Shown here: positions 22,661 to 34,477 of the stretch, piece after piece
How the letters are laid out: every line of letters starts with the position of its first letter
Numbering within the stretch: position 1 is the first letter of the stretch
From: Sternotherus odoratus
Lineage: Eukaryota; Chordata; Testudines; Kinosternidae
Reading direction: 5' to 3'
Length of the DNA stretch: 64,000 bases
Assembly: GCA_032164245.1 (NCBI GenBank)
Contig: JAVMKO010000021.1
Span: 8,872,285 to 8,936,284 of the forward strand
Notes under the pieces: model-generated
The model's database searches: none
Seen by the model: only the letters and a program-made list of their open reading frames with translations
Told to the model about the DNA's origin: nothing
Translations under genes and position numbers: made by a program

Positions 22661-24936
22661 GTACAGAGGCGGGAAGGAGAGGGTCCGTGTTGGGTGGATG
22701 GGGAGCAGGCGTTGAGGAAGCGGCTGGGAAACCTGGGGCTACGGCTGCTTAAAAAGCTGCATTTGGTGACCAGCTGAGACCGCTAACTCACCTGGGTGAA
22801 AGCAAAGCCAACAGGTAGTGCTAGAGCCGCCAGAGGTCCGGCGCACCACTGAACTGTGCCCTTCGCTGCTGGTGCTGTCCAGACCCCGACCTCTCTGGAG
22901 AGCTTTATGGTTCGGATGAAATGGGGCCTCCCTGCTGGCCGTGGCTGGCTCAGCATAGCCCGAGGGATGGATTGGTCTTGCAAAGCTCCAGTCGATCTCC
23001 CTCTGCTAGCAGGGTCCCGGGCTGGAGCCGCAGAACGCCCTGACTGTGCTCGAAGCTATAGAATGTTTGATTTGTTCCGTCCAAGTCCAATCAGAGCAAG
23101 ATCCTAATCCCCCGGGCCCCTCAAACCTTCCTTGCTCCCCTCTGTCAGCAGGCTGAGACATGCCCGGAGTGTGTCTCCTGAAGTATGTGATTGCCCTGGT
23201 GTTTTTCCACACCCCTTTCTCTGCAGTGATGGAAAGTGGCCCTATTTAGAGTTCACAGTCGCTTAAAATTTAGATAACCCTCGTACTATAGCGTGGGAGC
23301 TAAAGCAGTCCTCTAAATTTCTCGGTTTGGCCCAGCCTTCACAGATTTGTGCCTAGAATCGAATAGGTCCAAATCTTCCTCCTTTCCCCCTGGCTGTTAT
23401 CAAAGCTGATGCCCCCTCTCTCTCCCTATACTAGAAATACAGAGTCTGTGTGTCTCCGTCTCTAAGCAGCAAGGAATCCCATATGCCCCCGTGCACCGTA
23501 GCTCCTCGATCTCTCTAGATCTCTTGCTAGCCTCTTCTCGCCCTGCAGTTCTTCCCGTATGGAGATGCTTCCAAGTTTGCCCAGCACGCCTTCCGCACCT
23601 TTGACAAGAACGGCGACGGGACGATCGACTTCCGGGAGTTCATCTGTGCCCTGTCCGTCACCTCCCGGGGCAGCTTCGAGCAGAAGCTGAACTGGGCCTT
23701 TGAGATGTACGACCTCGACGGAGACGGGAAGATCACCCGCTTGGAGATGCTAGAAATAATTGAGGTATTGGAATGCACTGATCTCTCTCTGTGTGAAGAC
23801 AGTGGGGTCAAGGACGCTGCAGTGGGATAGTTGCAACTCCAAAGCCACACCAAGCCCCAAAACCCTTTGCCCCTAGTAGTAAATCCATATCCCCATTAGC
23901 CCTGCCTTCCAGGCTGCTCTCCCCTTCCTAGGTCCCTCCCAAGAACGAAGTCCCCATGCTTGAACACCGAATGCCTTACCTCAGGTGCAGGCCTGGGCCC
24001 TGACGCTGGGCCGGGCCAGCTCTGCTGGTGTTAATTGACGCCGCTCTGTGCTGATTGAAATGGCACCGGGTGACGTCTGCAGACGGTCTGGCCCACAATC
24101 ACTGCAGCAGGGGAAAAGCGACCGGCGGGTGGGCAGGTCTAGGGTGTAACTTTTGGCAGCGGTAGATCTACCTGCGCTAGCACACTGCCAAATAGCTGTA
24201 ACCATGGCTACATGGGGCGTGGTACAGGGTAGCCCCCGATACAATCACGCCCATCCTCTGGTATGTACTTGCGTGACTCGACTGTTCAAGCTAGCGCAGG
24301 TGAAGCGACTCAAGTTACCCCTGGCTGCAGGTGCAGCCGTAGACCTAGCAGTCAGTAAGGGGTGATGTGTGTCGACCCACCTGTTCTGGATCAAAGCTAG
24401 CTCAAGGAACAGTGGCAGTAGCATGGATGGGGCAGGCAGAGCTTCAGGGGAAGGTGTGGTTTATAGCACAGGTCGGGATACCCTTAAATCGAGGTCGCGT
24501 GGCTAACCGTGGTTGTGGAGGCACCGGCTAGCAATCCAGGCCAAGCCTATGCCTCCCTGTGCCGTGCTATTGCTACTTGTGCTAGTTGGGTTAAAGCTAA
24601 CATGGGTCCCCCGGTCTGTGGTCCAACCACCTCTTCACTTGCTGGGTGGACTTGCTCAGCCCCGCCCCGGCTAGCGCGGTGTTACCACCATGCAGAGGGG
24701 GCCCTCTTCATGTCACCCCTCTGTCCTTCACGCCTCAGGCCATTTACAAGATGGTGGGGACGGTCATCATGATGCGAATGAACCAGGACGGGCTGACGCC
24801 CCAGCAGCGGGTTGACAAGATCTTCACCAAGATGGACAAGGACAAGGATGACCAGATCACCCTGGACGAGTTCAAGGAAGCGGCCAAGAGCGACCCCTCT
24901 ATTGTCCTCCTCCTGCAGTGTGACATGCAGAAATAG
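22499..24936 (+). CDS. HPCAL4: HPCAL4, hippocalcin-like 4 calcium sensor (whole coding span, three exons)
   Basis: The joined exons 22,499-22,660, 23,549-23,764 and 24,739-24,936 give 191 residues, the standard length for VILIP/hippocalcin proteins. All introns are phase 0 with GT-AG ends. The N-terminus MGKHNSKL is an N-myristoylation site (Gly2, Ser6). EF-hand 1 is the cryptic form with Cys-Pro (DCPTG, residues 37-41) that cannot bind calcium. EF-hand 2 is [12 protein letters not shown] (73-84), EF-hand 3 [12 protein letters not shown] (109-120) and EF-hand 4 [12 protein letters not shown] (159-170), all with calcium ligands. In this family calcium exposes the myristoyl group and drives the protein to membranes in neurons. 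The closest match I recognise is HPCAL4 (VILIP-2) rather than HPCA or NCALD, supported by the adjacent NT5C1A. I see no frameshift or missing ligand. The start is fixed by the myristoylation motif. Confidence 0.95.
22661..23548 (+). other. HPCAL4: HPCAL4 intron between coding exons 1 and 2
   Basis: An 888 bp intron with GT-AG ends. I see no repeat or extra exon in it. Confidence 0.85.
23549..23764 (+). CDS. HPCAL4: HPCAL4 coding exon 2 (residues 55-126)
   Basis: The acceptor is cgccctgcag|TTCTTC and the donor is ATTGAG|gtattg. It encodes [18 protein letters not shown] followed by EF-hands 2 and 3, which are the high-affinity sites in this family. All acidic ligands at positions 1, 3, 5 and 12 of both loops are present. 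Confidence 0.95.
23765..24738 (+). other. HPCAL4: HPCAL4 intron between coding exons 2 and 3
   Basis: A 974 bp GT-AG intron. From about 24,130 to 24,660 it carries a diffuse sequence with repeated GCTAGC-like words and a 'gcagcggtagatctacctgc' segment echoed later as 'gcagccgtagacctagcagt', probably an old inverted-repeat MITE. There is no exon. Confidence 0.7.
24739..24936 (+). CDS. HPCAL4: HPCAL4 coding exon 3 (residues 127-191 and stop)
   Basis: The acceptor is cacgcctcag|GCCATT. It encodes the helix [15 protein letters not shown], then EF-hand 4 and the C-terminal tail ending in CDMQK before TAG. The tail is highly conserved in VILIP proteins. Confidence 0.95.
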   Translation, partial: AIYKMVGTVIMMRMNQDGLTPQQRVDKIFTKMDKDKDDQITLDEFKEAAKSDPSIVLLLQCDMQK

Positions 24937-26912
24937 CGTTGCCCCAGCTGGACTGCCCCAGGCCCCGGGCCCCAGCGTACCGGTTCCCGCCCTCCCCACC
25001 GCCTTGCCCCCAGCCCCTGCTTCCCAGAGCCGTGCACTCAACTGCCTGGAGCGGAGTTCGTTCTGCTTGCAGCCTTCCATCCCACTCCCTGAGCGCCGCT
25101 CCCCCCGCAAAGGGACTGCCTGAGCCACATGCCCTGTTAATACCCCTCCTCCCCCCAACAATCCGTCCCACAAAAATCCCTGGACTGTTCAACCCCACAG
25201 CCCATCCCCTATCGATCCATCCCAGGATCACCCCGCCAGGAGCGTATCTGCTCTTCCTTCCCCCTCTAGCCCCCAATACCTGCTCAAGCCTCCTCAGTAC
25301 TTAAATCCTCCCTCCCCCGAGCCCTGAAGTGGACTGTCCATGGCAGTGTTCACCCCATAACCAACATCAAGCCGTTTGGCTCCCCCAAACCGCAGCTTTC
25401 TCATCCCCAGTTCCTACAGCCCTAGCTGGGCTGTCCAGTCGGGGGATTTGAAACCAGTGAATTATCCCCTTTCTATCCCCCCCCCCCCCATTAAACCTGA
25501 TTGCTGTTGATGCCCCAAACTAGGCCCCTTGCTGCCAGTCCTGCCTGTCTCTTCCCTCCCCTGCACTGTGTACCCCAATCCATGGAGCCCCAAATTGAAG
25601 TAGCCGGAACTGGGCCCTGACAGAATACCTCCTGAGCATGGGGCCCTGGGCCCCAATCCTTCGCCTCACCAGAGAGCTGCTCTCCGTCAGTCTCCCACTT
25701 TCGGCCTGTCAGCAGCGTCACAGAGCCAGCAGCTTTGGGGTTCAAGTGCGTTTTCATGCCCCCCTCTTTTCATCTTGAAATTAAACTGCCCCCCCCCGCC
25801 CCCCACTCCCCAGGCACACCAGAAATCAAAGCCACCATTGAACACAGGCGCTCTCAGTGGGCTGTTGATGCCGAACGCTCCAGTCAGAGGCAGCCCTGGT
25901 GTCCAGCCATTGTTCAGCTCATCTCGAGAGTCCCTTTTCCTGTTGCCCTGGCCTGTCGGGGTGGTCCCGTGCTCAAATGGCTCTTGTCTGCCTGGGTCCG
26001 AGGGAGGCCCGAGCCGAGTAGTCGTCTCGCTGTTGACCTGAGCGCACATTATGAATGTCAGTGTGGGTTAGTGGGAGCAAGTTCCCTGTGATTTGGGTGG
26101 GGTGGGTTTGTCGTTAATGTTAAATGCAGGCTTTAGACCTCTGCGCTGGGTGGGATACAGAAATTCTTGCCCATTGGTGGCATTACTAGAGGTGGGTATT
26201 TTCTGGCTTCATCTCCTCAGGGCAGGAAGAATCTTAGGCCAGTCTAGCTTAATTTTTCTGAGTCCTGGGTGTCACATCTGCTCCCGGGGCGGAGGGACAG
26301 CCTGCCGTGTGGGACAGGGTGCCAGGAATTGCTCAGCACTTGTGTGACCTTGTCCGCGGGGTGGCAGTGTTGACTCTCTCCAGTTGGGATGCCGCTGAGG
26401 AGGGGATGAAGTGCAGGGTGGGTTGAGGGGGAAGATGGAAGAGGCTGTCTGGAGCTGGGGGACCACAGCACAGGAGTGAGATGTGATGAGATTGGGTCAG
26501 GAATGTTCTCCAGGGAGAAGATCTCAACAGGCAGAGGGTCAGTGGTGGAGGGCACAGAGAGACGCAGTGGTGGGTTGTGGGAGTGACATGGAGGAGCAGA
26601 ATAGCTGGGATCCGGTGATGATTGTAGTCTCCAGAAGGACCGATCCAGCCCGGGGGGTTAGGCCAGACATGCTATGCTCCACAGAACAGGGTTGAAGGCC
26701 TGGCAGTGATCTAATGAGACATTTTGAACTGCATCTCCCCTCCCGAGCCTGCCGCCTCCGCCCTTCTCCAAGCCCAGGACAGTCGTTTGTTCACAGATGT
26801 GTATCTAGTCCGCTCATTGTGGTTTTTGATTATTGTAATAACTGTTAGGAAGCCGTGGAGTTGTTTATATATTTTTTTAACTGAAAAATAAAATGTGTCC
26901 CACAAGGGTTTC
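24937..26912 (+). other. HPCAL4: HPCAL4 3'UTR (predicted)
   Basis: No other gene signal intervenes between the stop codon and the AATAAA at 26,887. The UTR is C-rich in its first 900 bases, with C-runs near 25,480 and 25,788. It turns A/T-rich in the last 100 bases, where a block around 26,815-26,890 has the look of a conserved UTR end. The length fits the long 3'UTR known for this gene in mammals. Confidence 0.6.
26887..26892 (+). promoter_or_regulatory. HPCAL4: Poly(A) signal AATAAA of HPCAL4
   Basis: A canonical hexamer within 'ctgaaaaataaaatgtgtcc', preceded by a T-rich stretch (ttatatatttttttaa) and followed about 15-30 bases later by a GT-rich segment. Cleavage is expected near 26,905-26,915. 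Confidence 0.7.
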
Positions 26913-26914
26913 CG

Positions 26915-29750
26915 TGGAGCGGTTATTGGTGATGCTGGGGCCGCGTGACACCCCTCCCCCCTCTAACTCGCCCATGCACCTGCTGCAGTAATAACCAACA
27001 TCTTGGTTTCTCCCGTGGCTTTTTCTTCTCAATAGTTGACAAAATTCTGACACCTGTACCGGGCTCCAGCCTGTTGTCCCTTCCTGCCGCCGCTGTGCAT
27101 GCTGGGAAGGGCCAGGCTGGAGTGAGATTGATGGAGGCTTTGTGGATGGGGTCAGCCCCGAGATGTCGCGCGACTCTCCTAGGGTCATTGCTGGGTTCTT
27201 CCAGCACCGGGAGCTGGAGCCAGCTACAGGCCTGAGGTGAGACTCCTTAACTCCATCCAAGAGAGGGAGGTGGATTGATGTGGGCAGGAAGAGATGCCTC
27301 GGTAAACTCCACCTCAAAGAACTTGTCCAGTGTCACGAGAGAGAGAGAGAAGACAGGGTGATCAGCGTCTGCCTCTGAGGCTTGGGTCATAGGGCTCTTC
27401 TGATCTCCTGGGAACCGGCCCATCCTGGCCTGGGAAGCCATCAGCGAGCGTGAGCCCTCAGCTGGATCCATTTTGGGGGGCCAGAGAGTGAGATAGCCCC
27501 TCTGCCTCCCTGCCTGACTCCAGCCAACCCAGATTTCCATTTCCAGCCCCTTCTCCCGCCCTGGCTCAGCCAGGTCAGGTGACCTCCCTCCCCCACTTGG
27601 GGTCAGATTACAGCTTCAGGTGTGGACACCAGCAGAGAAGCTCTGTTTTGCATCAGCTACACCTCCTTATCCCTTCACATAGACGCTCAAGAAATGCATA
27701 GGGGAAACTGAGGCCCACACACAGTATTCCTACTCTGTCACAGTGGGATAGGAATTGTATCCCCCACACAAAGCCCATTCACTCAGCCCTTACGAAGGGG
27801 GCAGGGGGGACGAAGGTGTAGAACCTTGTGTTGCTGGGGAGGCACAAAGGACCAGCTCCTTTCCCCCTCCTTCCCCCCCCCCCCCAGCTCCTTGGTCCTG
27901 GTTCAGGCCAGTTGCCCCAATGTTCCCTCTAATTTTTGACGGGCTGTATGCGCCAACAATTTCTGTGCCAATTTTTGTGCATGGGGTGTTTTGTCGTGTG
28001 TGTGGGGTTTAGGATCTGTGTGGGCTTGCCATGGCTGGAGTGGAAACACACAAGGTTCTTGGTCAGGGGTGGGGGGCTGGTTGCAGAGCAAGGTGGAGCG
28101 TGCCCATCACCCCCCCTTTCTACTTGAGTGAGCTCTGTGGGAGTGTGTGGGCAAGGGAGGGTGATGGCCCAAAGGCCACTGGGTTGACTACTAAATTCCT
28201 TAAAGGAAAAATGAGCAGAGCATTGGGGGAGGGGCGTGAATAAGAGGTTTTAAAATAAGATCTCAATGAGCTTTGGAAGGGAATCCAGCCGTTTCCCAGC
28301 AGTCGTGTGTCTGGTCTTCACCTTTTAATTGTACAACCTGAAGCCCAGGGAGCGTGGGGGCAGCCGCAACCCGGAGCATGAATCAGTGGCCGAGCTGGCC
28401 CTCGAACCCAGCACTAGAGCCGCGTTTCCTCTGCCTCCCCTCCCCTCCTGTCTTGTGAGCACCGCTGGCGCAACCGTCCCAAAGCTGCTGCTTGATTATG
28501 TATCTACCTTGTTAATGCTGGATTGGGCCTTGGCCCCGGAGGCACCCCCGGCTTGGCAGCACCAAGAGTCGTCCTGGCAACTGGCAACCCCCCCGAGAGC
28601 CACCCTCGCATGTTCATCTCTCCCGTTCACAATGGGGACAGCTTGTTCCAAGTGAGCAGAAAGCTAGTTTGTCTGATTAAAGTCAAGTTTTGTTTCAGCT
28701 GCCAGAGTGTTCTTACATAGCAAAGGATTAGGAATACGTAGTTCCTCTACTAGCATATACCCCCTGGCACAACAGCAGGGACAGAGAGAGCCCCAGAGAA
28801 GCCATTGGCTTAGTCCCTTCTGATTATTATAACACTCGGGCTGAGGGACCATCTGAGACCGGACTCCTATTGTGTTTGTAGGGTCTCTAGCATGGTGTGA
28901 GAGTCCCTGCCTTCAAGATTTTACAGTCTGCTCTGGGTCCAGGGCTGTATCTTGACTTCCCATGCCCTATCCCTCTTTCGGGGATTGTCTACAGGGAGCG
29001 AGTGACTGGAACAGCTATTCCAGAATAGCTCCCAGTGTGGACGCTCTACTCGGGAAGAAAAGTTACTTGAATCTGGAATAACTAGTGTTCTTCTAAAGCA
29101 GAGTAATTGTGGAATAAAATCCCTGGACTCCGTTTCCCCATGCGACCAAGCCCCTGGAGGGTTCCAGTTTGCTACAGCTTTAGTTCCTGCCTTTTCACCC
29201 TGCCCGAGTGGACCACTCGAGGGAGCTGGCAGGGATAAGGGACCGCAACAGTGTCACACGCAGGAGAACCTGGCTCATTCTCCAATCCTGGCCTGGCTCC
29301 CTTCACTGACTTTCTCTGGTAAAGGAGGGCTGGGGCAAAGGCTCCCTGCTGCCCACCCTTCCACCCCCAAAACCGAGCACGAATTACTTTAGAGGACAGA
29401 GGGAATGCAATTCTTATGGGAGACGGCAGTTGTCTATTATCAATTGGGAGTCACGACTGCAGCGGGCAAGGTCAAAGGAAGGGCAAGCTGCATTTCTGTT
29501 TGCAAGGAATTGACGACGGACGCTGACGTGATCAGAGACAGTGCTGACCGCAGCCCAAGAGACCACTGAAGGGCCCGTGCTGCTCTGTTCATTGAGCCCA
29601 GCAGGGTTATACCAGATCCAAGACCATTAAAGGATCCCCGGCAGGTGGACACGAGTGTGCGGCTAGCAGGACCTGGCTCAAAATATCTACTGAAGGCAAA
29701 GGGGTGGGCTGGGCAGTTGGGAGTGGTGAAAGCCTCACACACGCCTCTGG
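26915..29750. other. Intergenic between HPCAL4 and NT5C1A, first part
   Basis: No gene was recognised. A fragment starting 'aatgttccctctaatttttg' at about 27,919 resembles a reptile hAT-type repeat. The segment 28,985-29,115 ('tgtctacagggagcgagtga' to 'aactagtgttcttctaaagc') resembles a MITE with imperfect inverted ends. A fragment near 28,900-28,930 resembles the 3' part of an old interspersed repeat also seen at 35,130 and 62,670. Confidence 0.5.
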
Positions 29751-29754
29751 GAGG

Positions 29755-29918
29755 TAGGTGACTATCAGCCCCATTTCACACGTGGCAAAACTGAGGCCCA
29801 GTGTGATTAACGGCCTTGCCTGAGGTGAAGCAGAGAGTTGGTGGCAGAGTGTTGAGGCGACCCCTCAGCAGCCCTGACTCCTTGCGCTAACCACTTAACG
29901 CTAACCACTTAACGCAAA
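29755..29918 (-). repeat. MIR-like fragment with a short tandem duplication at its end
   Basis: It contains 'gccccatttcacacgtggca' then 'aaactgaggcccagtgtgat', an inverted MIR core. Its right end carries the word CGCTAACCACTTAA twice in tandem (29,884-29,911), a local duplication of 14 bp. Confidence 0.65.
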
Positions 29919-29941
29919 CCTGTAGCAAGGACTGAGGGCAC

Positions 29942-29961
29942 TGGGGGGGGGGGGGGGGGGC
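29942..29961. repeat. Poly-G tract
   Basis: An unbroken run of about 18 G within a few bases of the MIR-like fragment. It is likely unstable in length and hard to sequence. Confidence 0.9.
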
Positions 29962-30399
29962 AAATGCACTGAGCCTGCGGATGGGACCGGCATGTTTTAA
30001 ATCCCCTCCACAGCCCCTGTGGAAGGAACCCCTCTGTCACAGGCCACTCAGTAACTCGTATTCCACTAGAGGGCAGTGGAACACCCAGGAACCGAGGGAG
30101 GTTTCTGAGTCTGGCTGGGTGCCCGTCACCCCAGTCAGGGTATGGGCCACCAACAGGCTCCTGGGAGCTATCGGACGGAGAGCTCTGGGGGCGGGGGCAC
30201 TGCCAGTACCCCTCCTCTCCCCTCCCCCCCGCCGGCACTAGGAGAGGGCGGCTGAGCTTGCTAGGAGGGGGCTGGTTGTCATTTGGTCCCTGGGAACTGG
30301 ATGGAGACTCTGCAAACTCCTCTCACGGGGGGGGCTACCAGACTGCCCCTGCATGGTACCCCCATCCAGTCATTGCTAACGGGGGCTGGAGGAGGACAG

Positions 30400-30490
30400 T
30401 GGTCTTGATGTACAGTGCCTAGCACACTGGGGCCTGGACGATACCTGGGCCTCCTGAGCCTGACTACAATATAAATAGCTATAATAATGG
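30400..30490 (+). repeat. SINE/MIR-type 3' tail fragment
   Basis: The text 'tgtacagtgcctagcacact' followed by a gggcc-rich segment and then 'aatataaatagctataataa' is typical of the tail of CORE-SINE-like repeats in reptiles. Confidence 0.5.
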
Positions 30491-30499
30491 GGAGACTCT

Positions 30500-31080
30500 T
30501 GCTTATTGGGGAGCCATCCCCTCCTCCTGCCGTTCCTCCTTTTTTCTCTCCTTCTTTTCATTCTCCTTCCCTTGCCTGTCTTATATTGTGATCTCTTCTC
30601 CCCCGCCCCCTGCCAGCCCCACACACCCCCATTAGGAACTTAAGATAACAGCTGAGCGCCGGTTGCTAGGGAACTCTGGAAAGTCTTTTAAGATGCTAAT
30701 ATGACACATTTTGTTTTTAATTAAAAAAAGGTCCTGGCATGTCTTCAGCAGCGAAGTGCCCCCAGGGTTCCCTGGGGTGTGGGCGTTCTGCCTCACTTCA
30801 AGGCGCTAAGGTAGGATGACTTGGCAAACCCCGCTCTCCCACGCCTGTCGCCCTCCTTTCTTGCTGCGTTCCAACGGCGCGGGTGGCGCTGTGAGGCAAA
30901 GGGCCACATCCTGAGGGGGCGGAGGAGCTGCAACGGGCTCAGCGCTCGGCAGGGGTCAGACCCAAAGGAGAGTCATCGCCCCAGGGTGTTTACAGTCTAA
31001 AAAGAGAGCTGGCCAAACCTGGGCTCCCGTGGTATTTTTTAGGAACACGGCTGGCAGCCCTAGTGTAGACAGGGCTCAGG
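30500..31080. other. Intergenic, with an RFX-type X-box
   Basis: No gene was recognised. A GTTGCTAGGGAAC palindrome (30,662-30,674) is followed by an A/T-rich block (30,690-30,730). The combination looks like non-repeat regulatory sequence, but conservation cannot be judged here. Confidence 0.4.
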
Positions 31081-31094
31081 CGCCTTGAGTTAGA

Positions 31095-31220
31095 TCAGTT
31101 GTTTTCAAGCTGTGATCCGGGAACCTTGGGGCTCCGCACGTCATGTCGAAGATTTCCAAAGGGCTCCGCACTTCTGTCTGAAATTTTCCAGGGGTCTGCA
31201 AATGAGACCCACTGCGTTAG
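31095..31220. mobile_element. hAT-like MITE fragment
   Basis: It begins 'cagttgttttcaagctgtga' and contains repeated 'gggctccgca' and 'ggggtctgcaaatgagaccc'. This resembles the widespread amniote hAT-type repeat whose end reads CAGTGGTTTTCAAACTGTGG. Confidence 0.55.
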
Positions 31221-31229
31221 ACGATACAC

Positions 31230-32835
31230 GGGTTAAAAACCCCTGTGCCCTCGTTACACGAGTGCTCCCCCTGGTGGAGCTGCGCGGCTAGGACAACGGA
31301 GGGAGACGGCTCTAATCTTGCAGCATAGACAAGATAATCAGTTGATGTTGCTGAGGGGACAGGGCCAGGGCTATACCCAAAACCAGGGGGTGTGAGGCGC
31401 TTGCCTTCTGCTGGGGGAAGATGGCACTTCGCTTCCCAAGCTCAAGGGCCCAAAACAAAGACTACCCTGGCTGCAGAGACATCCACCGTGACCGTGCTCT
31501 GCTCTCCGGGCCGGCGCTGCTCTAAGCAGGCTGCATGCAGGTCCCGTTGGGTCCCTTCGTCTGGACAGTTGACCGAGTCACGGGTGGGCTGCAGCTATAA
31601 AAGCTTTGAGCATGAATCCGAGTCGGGATGGGGGCAGGGGAACTTGAAAGCTTTGCCCCAACCAGAGTGTCTCCTGAGCGTAGCGGGGAATGAGGTGGGT
31701 TAGATGGAGTCGCCTTGAAATTTCCCATCTTTGTGCAGCCCCGCAAGTGGCTGGGGGAGGAGAAACCGTAGGCAACACACAAGTGTATTATTCTGTGTGC
31801 AAGTCCCAGACCTTGATCCTGGTAACGAGCCAGAGATGCTATTAGAAAGGGCAGTCACTTAAGCCTTGGACTGGAATGGTGAAGTAGCATCGTCTCTCAG
31901 TGGGCAACCTCCCACGCCTGCACTGGTGTAGGTTGCTGGGTAGGGAGACTGGCAAAGCACTTCCTGGGGTCCTTGTCAAGGGCAAACTGTTACCAAACAC
32001 ACACAGAGGACTTCCAAGCAGTTCCGGATCAGCACAGCCTGGGAGCCACCTCTGAAGCCAATGACGTTCACCGCCAGCTCTCTATGCAGCACCGTTGTCC
32101 CCCGCCTCAGGTGCCGGTTAGAACATGAGATGGAACAGTGATTCCGGTTTTGTCCGTTCCCTGGTGCTTCTAGCTAACCATAAGAGAGCAGACACCGGCT
32201 GGTCTGATTAGCCCCTGGGCAAGCAGCTCTGAAGATTAACCCTTTAATTGCTGGATGAAATAGTGTGCAAAACACACATCTAATGGCCTTGTTGCGTCTC
32301 CCAGTCAGGAAGGCACTTGGCCAGTGCCCAGTTCTGTGGGATCCTTGACAACAGGCCCTTGCTACACTCAAAGTCCATGACGGGGCGGCCTGACTAAAAT
32401 TCCTCCTGGCTGCCAAAGTTTAAATAGGCCAAGATCCTCGGGGCCCTGTCAGAGGCAAATACAATTCACTAGCATCTGCCCAGAACGGCGCTGCCCCTGG
32501 AGTCTGGGGCTTTATCCCCCGGGTCCATTTGTCACCAGAGCCCATTTTTCCTGATCCAGTAGCAGGTTGCTTTGGGGTGGAGTCTTGTCTCTCATCCTCA
32601 TGCCTTCCTGCCCGGGTTGTGCTTTGGGTTACTCGGTTTCCATCTCTAGTGGATAGGTCCTGATGCTGTATTTGGTTTGAGTTCTACACATTTCACTGGG
32701 CCATGCAGGTATCCCTAACAGCCTGGTTTGCTGGTTTTGATCCGTTCTTCCCAGTGACTCGTACACTGTTCTTTCACAGGTCTTGATCTAGTGCCTTGAG
32801 GGCCACTTGGTTTAGGGGGAGGCTGTTGGCCCCCT
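31230..32835. other. Intergenic, no gene recognised
   Basis: I see no exon, repeat family or regulatory signal that I can support in this stretch. Confidence 0.5.
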
Positions 32836-32839
32836 TAGC

Positions 32840-33195
32840 CTGAAGTGGAGCCGGGCAGAAAATGGGATTTCTGTCCCATGGAAAATTCTGACATTTTGAA
32901 GTTTGTTTTGTCCCAGATCTGAACGAAAGGTTGAAATATTCCCGGAAGGAAAGGTTCTGAAGCATTTTGATTTGGAACCCTTGAAATGACCGCATAATAT
33001 AGAATGTTCTATATTCTGTAACGAAGATCCCATAATAAACAGTTTAAACAAGAAAGTTGAAATGAAACCCTCCACTTTGATGTTTGAAATTTTTCTGTCT
33101 AACGTTTCACCAAGATCAACAGGTGCCTGGGAACCATTTTGATTTCAGGGAAACAATGGAAAATTCAGTCTCCGTTTTTTTTGACCAACTCTAGT
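32840..33195. mobile_element. MITE-like repeat of the GAAAATTCTGACATTTTG type
   Basis: A/T-rich sequence with recurring words 'tggaaaattctgacattttg', 'gaaggttgaaat' and 'acaatggaaaattcag', ending 'ttttttttgaccaactctag'. It resembles non-coding reptile DNA-transposon derivatives. The ends are not sharply defined. Confidence 0.45.
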
Positions 33196-33495
33196 CTGAA
33201 GGTTCAACGCAGCGGAGCCTTGGCAGGGGCCTCCTCTGGGGGCGGGTTAGGGCGTGGATCGGTTCTAAGTTTTGCAGTAAAGGGGTGTCTGCTGTTTCAG
33301 ATAAAACATGCTGCAGTGTTGGTGTGTGTTCTGCACAGCTGTAGGGGAAAGGGTTCCTCTTACGGTTTGTCCCAAATGGAGTTTTTAGCAGTTAAAGGCC
33401 TCAGACTTCACTCAGAGGGGCTGGGTTCTGTCAGTGAAGATGATTTATTAGCTAATGAATAAGATGAATAATTCCATTCACTAATGCACAGCACG

Positions 33496-33513
33496 CCCCC
33501 CCCCCCCCCCCCG
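33496..33513. repeat. Poly-C tract
   Basis: An uninterrupted run of about 17 C. Confidence 0.9.
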
Positions 33514-33907
33514 CCAGGGACTCAGAGGAAGAGCAGGTGAATCCCGGAGAGTGCACTGCAGTGTCTCCATCTCAGACCCCCAAACCATGGATCTCAGATC
33601 CCCAAACCGAGGAGCCTGCTGGAGCATGATGGAGTCACGCCGTTCCCATGAGGGATTTCAAGTCTCCTTGACATTTACCCAGCTTTGCACCAACAGCTCT
33701 GGGTGATTTGCAGTCCTTTGCTGTTTAACCACAGAAACCTGTCCTTCATCAGTTTATCAAAGGGTGGGCAGGTCCACATCATTGCTAAGAACTCCATCAC
33801 CCTCCCTGGCCCCCAGCTTCACACTGGGAGGATGGGGGGGGGGTGGTTCCTCTCTGCTGCCCCCAGCCTGACTCTTGCCAAATTCTAGCTTCCTGCCTCA
33901 TGCATCC

Positions 33908-34236
33908 TCTAGGGGTCGGCAGCCTTCCAGAAGTGGGGTGCCGAGTCTTCATTTGTTCACTCTAATGGAAGGTTCCGTGTGCCAGTCATACATTTTAATG
34001 TTTTTAGAAGGTCTCTTTCTATAAGTCTTTAATCTAGAACTAAACTATTGTATGTGAAGTAAATCAGGTTTTTAAAATGTTTACGAAGCTTTATTTAAAA
34101 TTAAATTATAATGCAGACACACACACACACACACCCTGGACCAGTGGCCAGGACCCGGGCAGTGTGAGTGCCACTGACAATCAGCTCGTGTGCCACCTTC
34201 GGCACCCGTGCCATAGGTCACCTACCACCCCCTCTA
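33908..34236 (+). mobile_element. Non-autonomous hAT-like element
   Basis: The left end (AGGGGTCGGCAGCC) and the right end (GGTCACCTACCACCCC) are imperfect inverted repeats of the CAGGGGTCGGCAACC type. CTCTAG flanks both sides as a possible remnant of the target duplication. The interior is A/T-rich, then has a (CA)n run, then 'caggacccgggcagtgtgag' and 'atcagctcgtgtgccacctt'. There is no transposase. The same right-hand module recurs at 53,210. Confidence 0.75.
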
Positions 34237-34477
34237 GAGTCTAGACTCCAACCTCTTCTCTGCACTGCTGCTGTGAAAAGCCGGGCCCATCCCTGGGCCT
34301 TCTCATGCCTTGACTAGCAAACCTGCGTGCACCTCCCCTCCCCCAATGTCACTGCTTAGCTCCCCCTGTTCTCCCAGCGCTCCACCCCCCGTCCTCACAC
34401 CACGTACCCGCTCTTCTGCAGCACCAAATTGAAGCTCCTCCCCTCTTCCAGGGCTTTGCATAACTCCACCCTAAGCG

